A stretch of DNA of 64,000 bases from Gp6-AA40 sp036802945 (GCA_036802945.1 DAIRVG010000006.1:28132-92131), one strand, 5' to 3'; positions 17,625 to 26,247 are shown, counted from the stretch's first letter. Notes: generated by a model from the sequence alone, not told the origin. Numbers and translations: made by a program.

Positions 17625-18663
17625 CCGCGTCCATCAACCGCATCGGCATCGTCGCCAAGCATGGTCTGCTTGCCGCGTCGGAACATCTCGCGCGCCTCGG
17701 CGCATGGCTGCGCGAACGACGCATCGAAACGGTCTACGAAACCGCAACGGCGGTCCTTGCAGGATCGCCGGCAGACGGATCCACGCTGTCACGCGAGGAA
17801 CTGCCGAACGCCGTCGATCTGATCATCGTTCTCGGCGGCGACGGGACGCTGCTGGCGATGGCCGACCGCATCGCGCAGACGGGACGGGACATCCCAATCC
17901 TCGGTGTCAATTTCGGCAGCCTCGGCTTCCTCACCGAGATCCGGATCGACGAGCTGTTTCCCTCGCTCGAAGCGGTCATCAACGGCACGGCAATCTACGA
18001 TGAGCGGCTGATGCTCGCGGCCACGGCGTCGCTGCGCGGCAAGGCGGATGAATCGCGGGTCGTGCTCAACGACGTGGTATTCACGAAGGGTGCGCTGTCG
18101 CGGATGATCGAGTTGTCAGTGTCGGTCAGCGGGCGGTTCGTGACGCGCGTCAAGGCGGACGGCCTGATCATCGCGAGCGCCACTGGATCGACGGCATACA
18201 ACCTCGCCGCCGGCGGCCCCATCGTGCATCCATCGGTGGACGCGCTGCTGCTCACGCCTATTGCCCCGCACACGCTTACACATCGTCCCGTGGTCATCCC
18301 GGGGAACGCTCTCGTCGAAGTACGCCCGGAAGCTCCCGACGGCCCTGAAGACGTGTTCGTCACCTATGACGGGCAATACGGCTATCCCGTGCATGAAGGC
18401 GACGTCATCCGTGTGAAAAAAGCGGAGCGTGTGCTGCGGCTCGTGAAAGCGCCGTCACGAGGCTACTTCGAGCTCCTGCGGGAAAAACTCAAGTGGGGCG
18501 AACGNNNNNNNNNNNNNNNNNNNNNNNNNNNNNNNNNNNNNNNNNNNNNNNNNNNNNNNNNNNNNNNNNNNNNNNNNNNNNNNNNNNNNNNNNNNNNNNN
18601 NNNNCGCCGTCACGAGGCTACTTCGAGCTCCTGCGGGAAAAACTCAAGTGGGGCGAACGCTAA
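17621..18663 (+). CDS. nadK: NAD kinase (interrupted on paper by an artificial gap)
   Basis: Phosphorylates NAD to NADP. The motif LGGDGTLLAMADRI carries the catalytic GGDG; NFGSLGFLTE and SATGSTAYNLAAGGP are the other signatures. The reading frame enters the N run at 18505, but the 55 bp before the gap are repeated exactly after it (18605-18659). Merging the copies gives an intact 295-residue protein ending KWGER with TAA at 18661-18663. That stop overlaps the stop codon of convergent mltG (18660-18662). Confidence 0.93.
18505..18604. other. Artificial scaffold gap, 100 N, with 55-bp overlapping flanks
   Basis: The sequence at 18450-18504 is identical to 18605-18659, so the two contigs overlap rather than being separated. 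True gap length is minus 55 bp. Confidence 0.97.
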
Positions 18664-19733
18664 CGACTCTTCGATTGTCGTGGTTGTTTCGCCTCGAGTC
18701 GTCTCTGCTGCCTGAAGAAATTGACTTGAAACTTCTGCACGTTCGCGTTGTGCTGCGCCAGCGTCTGCGCGAACACGTGTGAGCCGTCGTTGCGGCTCAC
18801 GAAGTATAGATAGGGCGCATCGGTAGGAAACAGCACCGCCTCCAACGAGGCCTTGCCCGGCGAAGCTATCGGACCCGGAGGCAGTCCCGGATACTTGTAA
18901 GTGTTGTACGGGGACTCGAGCGCCAGATCCTCACGGCGGATGTTGCCGTTGTAGCGGTGCGCCTTCTCGAGGGCGTAGACGATCGTCGGATCGGCCTGCA
19001 TCGGCATGCCGATCCGCAAGCGGTTTCGATATACCGCCCCCACGGTCGGACGCTCGTCGGCCTTGCCCGTTTCCTTCTCGACGAGCGACCCAATCGTGAC
19101 CACCTGTCGCGTCGTGAGACCTTGCGCCGCGGCGCTCGCGCGCATCCGCTCGTCATAGACGATGCGGAAGCGATCGACCATCGCATCAATGAGACGCGAG
19201 GCGGGGGTTCCTCGCGGCAGCGCGTACGTCTCCGGGAACAGGTAGCCTTCGAGATCGGTAGCGTTCGGATCCAGGTCTTTGATCCGCTCGACGTTCTTCG
19301 CGGCGGTGACGAAGTCGCGCGCCGATCCGAAGTCGTGCGACTCGTACAGCTTCGACATCTCCTCGATCGTCAGTCCTTCCGGAAAGGTCATCCGCCGCGC
19401 GTACACGTCGCCCCGCACCAGCACATCGATGACGTCAAGCGTGCTGAGCGGACGATCGAACCGGTACTCCCCTGCCTTGAGGTCGCGGCCCTGACCCGTC
19501 CACAAGAGGGCCAGGCGGAACAGGCGAGCGTCGCTCACGACCTGCGCATCGAACAGCCGTCGGCCGATTTCGGCGCTGCCTGCGCCCTGCCGGATCGTGA
19601 CGAACTGTTCCGGTCCGGCGTAGCTCCGATACGGCTCGTGAATGCGCTCCCACGCGAGCCAGACCGCGACAGCGGCAGCACCGCCGGCGGCGAGAACGGC
19701 GACCAGCACGACGATGACGAAAGGCTTACGCAC
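18660..19733 (-). CDS. mltG: Endolytic murein transglycosylase MltG (YceG-like)
   Basis: 357 residues. One N-terminal membrane anchor (FVIVVLVAVLAAGGAAAVAV), LysM-like segment, then the YceG domain with LEGYLFPETYALPRG and IGSLVEKETG (catalytic Glu), AVYRNRLRIGMPMQADPT, and LPPGPIASPGKASL. Cleaves nascent glycan strands in the periplasm to end their growth. The GTG start at 19733 overlaps the ruvX stop by 8 bp and gives a sensible N-in anchor. Confidence 0.93.
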   Translation of the reverse strand: MRKPFVIVVLVAVLAAGGAAAVAVWLAWERIHEPYRSYAGPEQFVTIRQGAGSAEIGRRLFDAQVVSDARLFRLALLWTGQGRDLKAGEYRFDRPLSTLDVIDVLVRGDVYARRMTFPEGLTIEEMSKLYESHDFGSARDFVTAAKNVERIKDLDPNATDLEGYLFPETYALPRGTPASRLIDAMVDRFRIVYDERMRASAAAQGLTTRQVVTIGSLVEKETGKADERPTVGAVYRNRLRIGMPMQADPTIVYALEKAHRYNGNIRREDLALESPYNTYKYPGLPPGPIASPGKASLEAVLFPTDAPYLYFVSRNDGSHVFAQTLAQHNANVQKFQVNFFRQQRRLEAKQPRQSKSR

Positions 19734-20154
19734 GGCTATCAAGATAATCCTGAAGAATGACGGCTGCGGCCGCCGCATCGAGGCGCTGCTTGCGCGCCCG
19801 CCAGTCCTTCTCGCGGAGGGCGAGCCGGCTTTCAGCTTCTCGGCTCGAGAGCCGCTCGTCCTGTAGGGTGACCGGCAGCGCGGTCCGTGCCTCGAGCTGT
19901 CGCGCGAACTGTTCGACGCGCCGCGTCATGTCGTTAGGAGTGCCATCGAGGCGTCGCGGCAGGCCGACGACGATGGAGGCGACGCCATCTTCCTCACGCG
20001 CGAGACGGCCAATCTCATCGGCGGACAGCCGCACGGCATCCACATCGAGCCCGGCCGGACGCAGCACGCCGAGCGGTCGCGCCAGCGTCCGGGTGACATC
20101 GCTGACCGCCACCCCAATGCGCCGCTCACCCACATCGAGCCCGACGATCCGCAC
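19726..20154 (-). CDS. ruvX: RuvX/YqgF Holliday-junction-resolvase-like protein
   Basis: 142 residues. MRIVGLDVGERRIGVAVSD is the RNase-H-like first strand with catalytic Asp; VGLPRRLDGTPNDMT and LQDERLSSREAE hold the remaining acidic residues. Implicated in pre-16S rRNA 5' maturation. Transcribed ahead of mltG, a widely conserved pairing. Confidence 0.93.
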   Translation of the reverse strand: MRIVGLDVGERRIGVAVSDVTRTLARPLGVLRPAGLDVDAVRLSADEIGRLAREEDGVASIVVGLPRRLDGTPNDMTRRVEQFARQLEARTALPVTLQDERLSSREAESRLALREKDWRARKQRLDAAAAAVILQDYLDSRA

Positions 20155-20176
20155 GAGCTGACTTTATACTAGGCGC

Positions 20177-21391
20177 GTGGTGAAGCATCTCGGCTCGCGG
20201 ACTCGTGGCCGTCGCGGCTTCGGCGCTGCGGCGGGCCAGACAAGAGTCGTCCGCGCCGCACAACTAACTTGCCTTGTTGTTCTGCTGGCTGCCGCCACGG
20301 CTGTTGCACAGACGCCCGATCGGACGGCGACCGACACGCTCGCACGGCGCGTCAACGAACGGATCCGCGTGCTGCAGGGCGAAGCGGACCGGCTCTCGGC
20401 GCAGGCGCGCACGCTGCTCGGCGATCTGCGCCAGCTCGAGATTCAGCGGGACATCGCGATCGAGCGTGTCAAGGAGGCGGATGCCGCGGTTGCGCAGGCC
20501 CAGGGGTCGCTGCAGCAGACGACGAACCGCCTCACGGCGCTCGAGCAAGAGCGCATCGCGCAGCTGCCGGATCTGAAACTGCGCCTCGTCGACATCTACA
20601 AGCGCGGACACGGCGGGTATGCGAGAACGCTCCTTGATGTCCGGGGTGTTCGCGAATTCGCGCGCGCGATGCGCGCCACCGCCGCGCTCACGACGATCAA
20701 CGAGAGACGAATCGCGGAACATCGGCGGACGCTGGCCGAGTTGAGACAGCAGCGCGACGTTCTGGAACAACGGACGAAGGAGATGCAGAAAGCCGCGAAC
20801 GACGCGGCGCGCGAACGGACCGCGGCGCAGCGTGCGGTCGCCGCTCGTGAGGCGCTGATTGCACAGATTGATGCGCGCCGAGACCTCAACGCGCAGCTCG
20901 CGGGCGAGCTCAACGTCGCCTCCCAGCGCCTGCGGGATTACGTCGCGAACCTCGCTGCCGGACGCTCGGCCGAACCGGTTGCCGTGCCGCTCACGTCGTT
21001 CCGCGGGGCGCTCGACTGGCCCGTTCCGGGCCGGGTCATCGCCGGTTTCGAGCTGGGCACCGGGCGAGCGCCGGGCTCGCTCGTCAGAAACGGTATTGAA
21101 ATCGGCGCGGTGGAAGGCACGCCGGTGCTGGCCGTCCACCCGGGAACAGTGGACTACGCGGACGCGTTTACCGGCTTCGGAAATCTCGTCATCATCGACC
21201 ACGGCTCCAACTATTATTCGCTCTACGGATACCTCGGGTCCGCGGGGGTCCAGCGCGGGGATCACGTGGACGCGGGCACGGAGCTCGGCCGGGTCGGTAC
21301 GCCGCCGACCGGACCGCCGGCGCTCTACTTCGAGCTGCGCGTCGACGGGCGTTCCATCGATCCCGTACAATGGCTGAAGTCTCGGTTGTAG
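20177..21391 (+). CDS. EnvC-like murein hydrolase activator (degenerate LytM/M23 domain)
   Basis: 404 residues. N-terminal signal/anchor (AQLTCLVVLLAAATAVAQ), then a long coiled coil (residues ~50-260, rich in Ala/Arg/Glu heptads), then a LytM domain. The zinc-ligand positions are replaced: the HxGxD-type His is Asn in RNGIEIGA, the YxHL His is Tyr in SLYGYL, and the HxH motif reads LYFELR. It should therefore be non-catalytic, like E. coli EnvC, which activates periplasmic amidases during cell division. Upstream of, and probably co-transcribed with, the CtpA-like gene. Confidence 0.85.
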   Translation: MVKHLGSRTRGRRGFGAAAGQTRVVRAAQLTCLVVLLAAATAVAQTPDRTATDTLARRVNERIRVLQGEADRLSAQARTLLGDLRQLEIQRDIAIERVKEADAAVAQAQGSLQQTTNRLTALEQERIAQLPDLKLRLVDIYKRGHGGYARTLLDVRGVREFARAMRATAALTTINERRIAEHRRTLAELRQQRDVLEQRTKEMQKAANDAARERTAAQRAVAAREALIAQIDARRDLNAQLAGELNVASQRLRDYVANLAAGRSAEPVAVPLTSFRGALDWPVPGRVIAGFELGTGRAPGSLVRNGIEIGAVEGTPVLAVHPGTVDYADAFTGFGNLVIIDHGSNYYSLYGYLGSAGVQRGDHVDAGTELGRVGTPPTGPPALYFELRVDGRSIDPVQWLKSRL

Positions 21392-21392
21392 C

Positions 21393-21464
21393 TCCCAACA
21401 CCCAACTTCCAACTTCCAAAGGGTTGGCCAATTGGGGTTTGGGATTTCGGATTTGGGAGTTGCT
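21393..21464. repeat. Word-repeat hairpin (CAACTTCCAA / TTTGGGATTT)
   Basis: Left arm CAACACCCAACTTCCAACTTCCAA words; right arm TTGGGGTTTGGGATTTCGGATTTGGGAGTTG. It fills the 76-bp spacer between the EnvC-like and CtpA-like genes. Confidence 0.75.
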
Positions 21465-21467
21465 TGA

Positions 21468-22634
21468 ATGACATCCCGCACACGCGTCTGGGTCCTCGCC
21501 ATATCGACCCCCGTCATCGCCTTCGCCCTCATCGGCGGCTACCTCGGCCAGGCGATGACCCGGGACGACACGTATCAGCACCTGCGGGTGTTCGAAGACG
21601 TCGTCTCGCTCGTCCTGAACAACTACGTCGAGGAAGTGGACGTGAAGAAGGCGATGAAGGGCGCGATGAACGGCCTGGCGGACAACCTGGATTCGGACAG
21701 CGCGTTTCTCCCACCTGCTCTCGCATCCGCGTACGAATCGAGCAGCGCGGCTGGACCGGCCGACGTCGGGCTCGAATTGAGCCGGCAGTATTACCTCCGC
21801 GTGGTCTCCGCCCGCGACGGATCGCCGGCCGCCAAGGCCGGCCTCCGCACGGGCGACTTCATCCGCGCGATCGACAAGCGTTCCACCAAGGACATCTCGG
21901 TCTACGAGGGTGACCGCCTTCTGCACGGACAGCCGGGCACGAAGGTCGCGCTCCTCGTGATCCGCGGCAACGCCGCGGATCCGCATGAAGTGGAGCTCGT
22001 GCGCGAGCGGATCGCGGGCCCCGAGCTGACGTCGAAGATGGCCGATCCCATGACCGGGTACATTCACGTGATGGAATTCTCGACGCGTACGCCGGTCCAG
22101 TTGAAGCAGGCCGCCGACGCGCTCGCGAAAACCGGCGCCGCCCGTTTGGTGATTGACCTGCGCGGGGCGACCAAGGGCGACATCGACGTTGGCGTGAGCG
22201 CAGCTCGCCTCTTCGTCAAGACCGGGACACTCACGATCCGTGAAACGAAGGGAAACGCAAAGGACGTCGTTGCCGCCCAGCCCGGAGATGGCGCGATCAC
22301 CGCGCCGGTGGTCCTGCTGGTGGATCAGAGCACAGCGCGCGCGGGTGAAGTGTTTGCCGCCGCGCTCGACGGCAACAAGCGCGCGGAGATGATCGGCGAA
22401 CATACGCTCGGCAGCGCCGCCAAGCAGCGGCTCGTAAAGCTGCCGGACGGCAGCGCGCTGCTCCTCTCCTATCTGCGCTACCTCACGCCGGGAGGCGCGT
22501 TGATCCACGAGAAAGGGTTGCAGCCCGAAGTGTTAGTCGACGAACCCGACGTCGAGTTCGGTGCGCCCGCTCCGACGACTGACGTGATCCTGCAGCGCGC
22601 GCTTCAGTACTTCAGCGAAAAAAAGGCCGCATAA
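21468..22634 (+). CDS. CtpA-like S41 family protein lacking the Ser/Lys dyad
   Basis: 388 residues. N-terminal membrane anchor (VWVLAISTPVIAFALIGGYL), helical linker, PDZ domain (about 95-180: SPAAKAGLRTGDFIRAID), then an S41 core (LVIDLRGATKGDI; LLVDQSTARAGEVFAAAL; GEHTLGSAAKQ). Aligned with E. coli Tsp, the catalytic Ser of SASE falls on Arg in RAGE, and the catalytic Lys of FGKG falls on Ser in LGSA. I infer a non-proteolytic scaffold or a variant mechanism. Pairing with an EnvC-like gene is a common context for true CtpA. Confidence 0.82.
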   Translation: MTSRTRVWVLAISTPVIAFALIGGYLGQAMTRDDTYQHLRVFEDVVSLVLNNYVEEVDVKKAMKGAMNGLADNLDSDSAFLPPALASAYESSSAAGPADVGLELSRQYYLRVVSARDGSPAAKAGLRTGDFIRAIDKRSTKDISVYEGDRLLHGQPGTKVALLVIRGNAADPHEVELVRERIAGPELTSKMADPMTGYIHVMEFSTRTPVQLKQAADALAKTGAARLVIDLRGATKGDIDVGVSAARLFVKTGTLTIRETKGNAKDVVAAQPGDGAITAPVVLLVDQSTARAGEVFAAALDGNKRAEMIGEHTLGSAAKQRLVKLPDGSALLLSYLRYLTPGGALIHEKGLQPEVLVDEPDVEFGAPAPTTDVILQRALQYFSEKKAA

Positions 22635-22636
22635 GA

Positions 22637-22704
22637 CAAGCCACCGAGACACAGAGACACGGAGAATATTTTTTGGCGCCGTGACTCCGTGACTCCGTGG
22701 CCCG
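22637..22704. repeat. Word-repeat hairpin, class A
   Basis: CCACCGAGACACAGAGACAC / CGTGACTCCGTGACTCCGTGG inverted arms about 17 bp apart, between the CtpA-like gene and the HU gene. Confidence 0.85.
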
Positions 22705-22736
22705 TGATATAACCTCACCTTCGCTGAGGAGGTCCC

Positions 22737-23009
22737 ATGAACAAACAGGCACTCATCGCCAAGATCGCCGCGGACACCGGTTCGTCGAAGGCGGGAGCAG
22801 CGGCTGCAATGGCATCGCTGCTCGAAGGCATCACGAAGTCGTTGAAGAAGGGGGAATCGATCACGTTCGTCGGCTTCGGTACCTTCAAGACGTCGCAGCG
22901 CAAGGCGCGCACCGCGCGGAATCCCCAGACCGGCGCAAGCATCAAGATTCCGAAGCGCCGCGTCGTCCGGTTCTCGGTGGGCAAATCTCTCAAAGACGCG
23001 GTCAGATAA
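22737..23009 (+). CDS. hup: HU-family DNA-binding protein
   Basis: 90 residues. Classic HU: MNKQALIAKIAADTGSSKA N-terminus, ITFVGFGTFKTSQRKART saddle and arm with the RNPQTG motif, VVRFSVGKSLKDAV end. Bends DNA and compacts the nucleoid. Good ribosome site (GAGGAGG) before the ATG. Followed by a strong intrinsic terminator. Confidence 0.96.
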   Translation: MNKQALIAKIAADTGSSKAGAAAAMASLLEGITKSLKKGESITFVGFGTFKTSQRKARTARNPQTGASIKIPKRRVVRFSVGKSLKDAVR

Positions 23010-23032
23010 CTGTTCGCCGCGCACATCTTCGA

Positions 23033-23061
23033 GGCCGATCCGTGCCGGATCGGCCTTTTTT
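23033..23061 (+). terminator. Intrinsic terminator after the HU gene
   Basis: Perfect 10-bp stem GGCCGATCCG / CGGATCGGCC with a TGC loop, followed at once by six T. Confidence 0.95.
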
Positions 23062-23106
23062 GCTTTATACTGGCGGTTCGGGTTAAAGCCTGAATTCGCA
23101 ACAGAT

Positions 23107-23183
23107 AGGCGCGTAGCTCAGTTGGTTAGAGCGCCTCCCTGACACGGAGGAGGTCAGTGGTTCGAGTCCACCCGCGCCTACCA
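23107..23183 (+). tRNA. tRNA-Val (anticodon GAC), CCA encoded
   Basis: Acceptor AGGCGCG pairs with CGCGCCT; anticodon stem CCTCC/GGAGG frames loop CTGACAC with anticodon GAC; T-arm GTGG-TTCGAGT-CCAC; discriminator A and genomic CCA at 23181-23183. Confidence 0.96.
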
Positions 23184-23282
23184 GCCTTCGCTCACGCGAG
23201 GCCAGTCGAAGCGTGAGCTTCGGCTGGCAAGCCGCGCGAAGGCTGCGCGCCGAAGCGGCGTAGCCGCGAAGGCGGGCAACCA
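23184..23282. repeat. GC-rich REP-like palindromic block
   Basis: Overlapping inverted segments built on CTTCGGC/GCCGAAG and GCGAAGGC/GCCTTCGC directly follow the tRNA. Related strings occur at about 35990-36060 and 62130-62190. No coding frame is supported. Confidence 0.55.
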
Positions 23283-23292
23283 GTACTTCTCG

Positions 23293-25251
23293 ATGAACGA
23301 CGTCACCATCACGCTGCCCGACGGATCCAGTCGCGCTGTGTCACCCGGTACGCCCGTGCGCGACGTTGCGGCAGGGATCTCTCCGAACCTCGCCAAAGCG
23401 GCATTCGCGGCGCTCGTCGACGGGAAGATCGTGGATCTGTCATACCCCTTGCAGCGCGATGCGTCTGTCCGCATTGTCACGGACAAGAATCCAGAAGCGC
23501 TGCCGCTCGTCCGTCACAGCACGGCGCATCTGATGGCAGCGGCTGTGACGAATCTCTTTCCGGGCGCGCAATGCGGCATCGGGCCGGCCACTGACGAAGG
23601 CTTCTTCTACGACTTCGTCGTCGATCGTCCGTTCATCCCCGAGGATCTCGAGGCGATCGAAAAGAAGATGAAGGAGCTCGCACAGCAGGATCTGCCGTAC
23701 GAACGCCAGCTGTGGCCGCGCGACGAGGCGATGGCCTTCTTCGCGAAGCACGGCGAGCCGTTGAAAGTGCAGCTGATCGAGGAGAAGACGGAAGGCCAGC
23801 AGGAAGTCTCCTGCTACACGATCAAGGACAGGGAGACGTTCGTCGACTTCTGCGTCGGTCCGCACGTGCCGAGCACCGGCAAGCTGAAGGCGTTCAAGCT
23901 GCTTAGCACCTCGAACGCGTACTGGAAGGGCGATGCGCGGAATGCGCCGATGCAGCGCATCTACGGCACGGCGTTTCTGTCTGACAAGGATCTGAAGGCG
24001 TACCTGACGCAGATCGAGGAAGCGAAGAAGCGCGACCATCGCAAGCTCGGTCGCGAGCTCGGGCTGTTCACCTTCCACCAGTGGGCACCGGGCGCCGCAT
24101 TCTGGCTCGACAAGGGGACGAGGGTTTACAACACGCTCGCCAGCTACATGCGCGACGTGCTGTTTCCCGCCGGCTACCTCGAAGTGAAGACGCCGCTCAT
24201 CTACAACAAGGCGCTCTGGGAGCGATCGGGCCACTGGAAGCACTACCAGCAGAACATGTTCCTCATCGAATCGGAAGGCGAGACGATGAGCGTGAAGCCG
24301 ATGAACTGCCCGGGGCACTTCCTGACGTTTGCAAGCAGGACGCACAGCTACCGCGATCTGCCGGTGCGGTATCACGAGCAGACGCCCCTTCATCGCAACG
24401 AGGCGTCGGGCGTGCTCTCGGGGCTGACGCGCGTGCGCCAGTTCTCGCAGGACGATGCGCACTGCTTCGTCACGGAGGATCAGATCGGCGAAGAAGTCGA
24501 GCGGCTGATTCGTCTCGTGCAGCGCGTGTACGGCGATTTCGGGCTGCCGTTCACCGCAAAGCTGTCGACGAGGCCCGAGAAATTCCTCGGCGAGATCGCG
24601 ACGTGGGATCACGCGGAAGCGCAGCTCAGAGAGGCGCTCGCGCGCGCGGGGCTGGAGTACACCCTGAATGAGGGCGACGGCGCCTTCTACGGGCCGAAGA
24701 TTGACTTCGATGTAACCGATGCGATCGGCCGCAAGTGGCAGTGCGCCACGATCCAGCTCGATTACATGCAGCCGGAGAATTTCGACCTGAAATACATCGG
24801 CGCCGATAACGCCGAGCACCGGCCGGTGGTCATCCACCGGGCAATTTTTGGCAGCTTCGAGCGGTTCATTGCCATCCTGATCGAGCACTATACCGGGGCT
24901 TTTCCGCTCTGGCTGGCGCCGGTGCAGGTGATCGTGCTGCCCATCTCGGACCGGCACCTCGAATACGCCGGACGGGTGCGGGACCGGCTCGCGGCCGCCG
25001 GGCTTCGCGTGGAGCTCGACGAACGCCAGGAGAAGATTGGCTTTAAGATACGTGAGGCCCAGTTGCAGAAGGTGCCCTACATGCTGGTCACCGGCGATCG
25101 GGAAGCCGCGGAGGGAACGGTAGCGGTGCGGAGCCGCTCCGCAGGGGACCAGGGAGCGCGGACTGTAGAGGCCTTCGTCGCGGCGGCGAAGGAGGAAATC
25201 ACGACGAAGGCATTTGGCGCCGCCGCGCCCGCGGAGCAACAGCCCGCGTAG
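23293..25251 (+). CDS. thrS: Threonyl-tRNA synthetase
   Basis: 652 residues, all domains: N-terminal TGS (MNDVTITLPDGSS), editing domain with HSTAHLM (zinc/His motif), class II catalytic core with motif 2 YHEQTPLHRNEASG, and the zinc ligands including the Cys of MNCPGH, then the anticodon-binding domain. First gene of a translation block thrS-infC-rpmI-rplT-pheS-pheT. No T-box-like leader is visible upstream. Confidence 0.97.
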   Translation: MNDVTITLPDGSSRAVSPGTPVRDVAAGISPNLAKAAFAALVDGKIVDLSYPLQRDASVRIVTDKNPEALPLVRHSTAHLMAAAVTNLFPGAQCGIGPATDEGFFYDFVVDRPFIPEDLEAIEKKMKELAQQDLPYERQLWPRDEAMAFFAKHGEPLKVQLIEEKTEGQQEVSCYTIKDRETFVDFCVGPHVPSTGKLKAFKLLSTSNAYWKGDARNAPMQRIYGTAFLSDKDLKAYLTQIEEAKKRDHRKLGRELGLFTFHQWAPGAAFWLDKGTRVYNTLASYMRDVLFPAGYLEVKTPLIYNKALWERSGHWKHYQQNMFLIESEGETMSVKPMNCPGHFLTFASRTHSYRDLPVRYHEQTPLHRNEASGVLSGLTRVRQFSQDDAHCFVTEDQIGEEVERLIRLVQRVYGDFGLPFTAKLSTRPEKFLGEIATWDHAEAQLREALARAGLEYTLNEGDGAFYGPKIDFDVTDAIGRKWQCATIQLDYMQPENFDLKYIGADNAEHRPVVIHRAIFGSFERFIAILIEHYTGAFPLWLAPVQVIVLPISDRHLEYAGRVRDRLAAAGLRVELDERQEKIGFKIREAQLQKVPYMLVTGDREAAEGTVAVRSRSAGDQGARTVEAFVAAAKEEITTKAFGAAAPAEQQPA

Positions 25252-25254
25252 TGC

Positions 25255-25327
25255 GTCTCCCGTCTCCCATCTACCGGCTACAGTCCTCGTCAGGACGGCA
25301 GACCGGAGACGGTAGACCGTAGACGAT
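25255..25327. repeat. Word-repeat hairpin (TCTCCCGTCTCCC / GGAGACGGTAGAC)
   Basis: CGTCTCCCGTCTCCCATCTACC on the left and inverse AGACCGGAGACGGTAGACCGTAGACG on the right, between thrS and infC and ending just before the infC ribosome site. Confidence 0.75.
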
Positions 25328-25342
25328 TTTTCGGAGGGATAT

Positions 25343-25936
25343 ATCGCTTTCGACCGTTCGCCCCGACGTGATGATCGCACTCGCATCAACGAGCGCATCC
25401 GGGTCAGAGAAATCCGCGTGATCGACGAGACTGGAACGCAGCTCGGCATCATGCCGCCACCGGCGGCGCTGGCGATCGCCAAGCAGAAGGGGCTCGACCT
25501 CGTCGAGATTTCGCCGACTGCGGTGCCGCCGGTCTGCCGGATCATGGACTTCGGCCAGTACCAGTACCAGGAACAGAAGCGCGCCCGCGAAGCCAAGAAA
25601 CACCAGCGGGTGATCGAGGTCAAGGAGATCAAGTTCCGGCCGAAAGTCGACGTGCACGACTACGAATTCAAGAAGAAGCACATCGAACGCTTCCTATCCG
25701 AGGGCGACAAGGTGAAGGCGACGATCTTCTTCCGGGGTCGGGAGATGGCGCACCCCGAGATCGGCCGGCGCATTCTCGAGCGCCTGATCGAGGAACTGGC
25801 GGACATCGCGGTTCCCGAAGCATCGCCGCGGCAGGAAGGCAACCAGATGCACGTCATCCTGAGCCAGCGCTTGGGACGGAAGTCGGCGCCAAAGAGAACC
25901 CAGGAAGCTGTAGCGGAGCCTGTAACAGAGGAATAG
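25343..25936 (+). CDS. infC: Translation initiation factor IF-3, ATC start codon
   Basis: 197 residues from ATC at 25343. A GGAGGG site at 25333-25338 precedes it by 4 bp, and the residues after it (RSPRRDDRTRINERIRV) match the family's N-terminus, RINExIR. The first GTG/ATG in frame (25418) would delete this conserved segment. IF-3 genes in other bacteria use AUU or similar non-AUG starts so that IF-3 represses its own translation; the same logic is inferred here. C-terminal extension after IILSQR-like segment is Lys/Glu-rich. Confidence 0.9.
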   Translation: MAFDRSPRRDDRTRINERIRVREIRVIDETGTQLGIMPPPAALAIAKQKGLDLVEISPTAVPPVCRIMDFGQYQYQEQKRAREAKKHQRVIEVKEIKFRPKVDVHDYEFKKKHIERFLSEGDKVKATIFFRGREMAHPEIGRRILERLIEELADIAVPEASPRQEGNQMHVILSQRLGRKSAPKRTQEAVAEPVTEE

Positions 25937-25937
25937 C

Positions 25938-25970
25938 CACGAAGAACGCGAAGCACACGAAGGAAATCTG
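25938..25970. repeat. Class A-like word run (CACGAAGAACGCGAAG)
   Basis: CCACGAAGAACGCGAAGCACACGAAGG: three CACGAAG-type words in one orientation between infC and rpmI. Confidence 0.55.
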
Positions 25971-25975
25971 CGCAG

Positions 25976-26173
25976 ATGCCAAAACTCAAGACGCACCGGG
26001 GCGCCGCCAAGCGCTTCAAGAAGACTGGAACGGGCAAGATCGTCAGGGCGAGCGCGTTCAAGCGCCACATCCTGACGAGCAAGGAAACGAAGATGAAGCG
26101 CCACAAGCGGGGCACGAGGGTTGTGTCGGATTCTGATGCCCCGAAGCTGAGGCTGATGCTCCCGTACAAATGA
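25976..26173 (+). CDS. rpmI: 50S ribosomal protein L35
   Basis: 65 residues. MPKLKTHRGAAKRFKKTGTG and the C-terminal DAPKLRLMLPYK are diagnostic. Between infC and rplT in the canonical order. Confidence 0.97.
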   Translation: MPKLKTHRGAAKRFKKTGTGKIVRASAFKRHILTSKETKMKRHKRGTRVVSDSDAPKLRLMLPYK

Positions 26174-26175
26174 CG

Positions 26176-26247
26176 CAATGCAAGATGCAAAAGTCAAAAT
26201 GCAAACGACATTGTTTGAATGTTGCATTTTGAATTTTGAATTACAGG
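26176..26247. repeat. Word-repeat hairpin, class C, between rpmI and rplT
   Basis: ATGCAAGATGCAAAAGTCAAAATGCAAA words on the left, TTGCATTTTGAATTTTGAATT on the right. Sits inside the L35-L20 operon where autoregulatory structure is found in some bacteria. Confidence 0.85.

Noticed and set aside
23440..25632. 730-codon open frame antisense to thrS and infC
   Set aside because: High GC keeps the opposite strand open. The translation is low in hydrophobic order and rich in Arg/His/Leu, and the plus strand encodes unmistakable ThrRS and IF-3.
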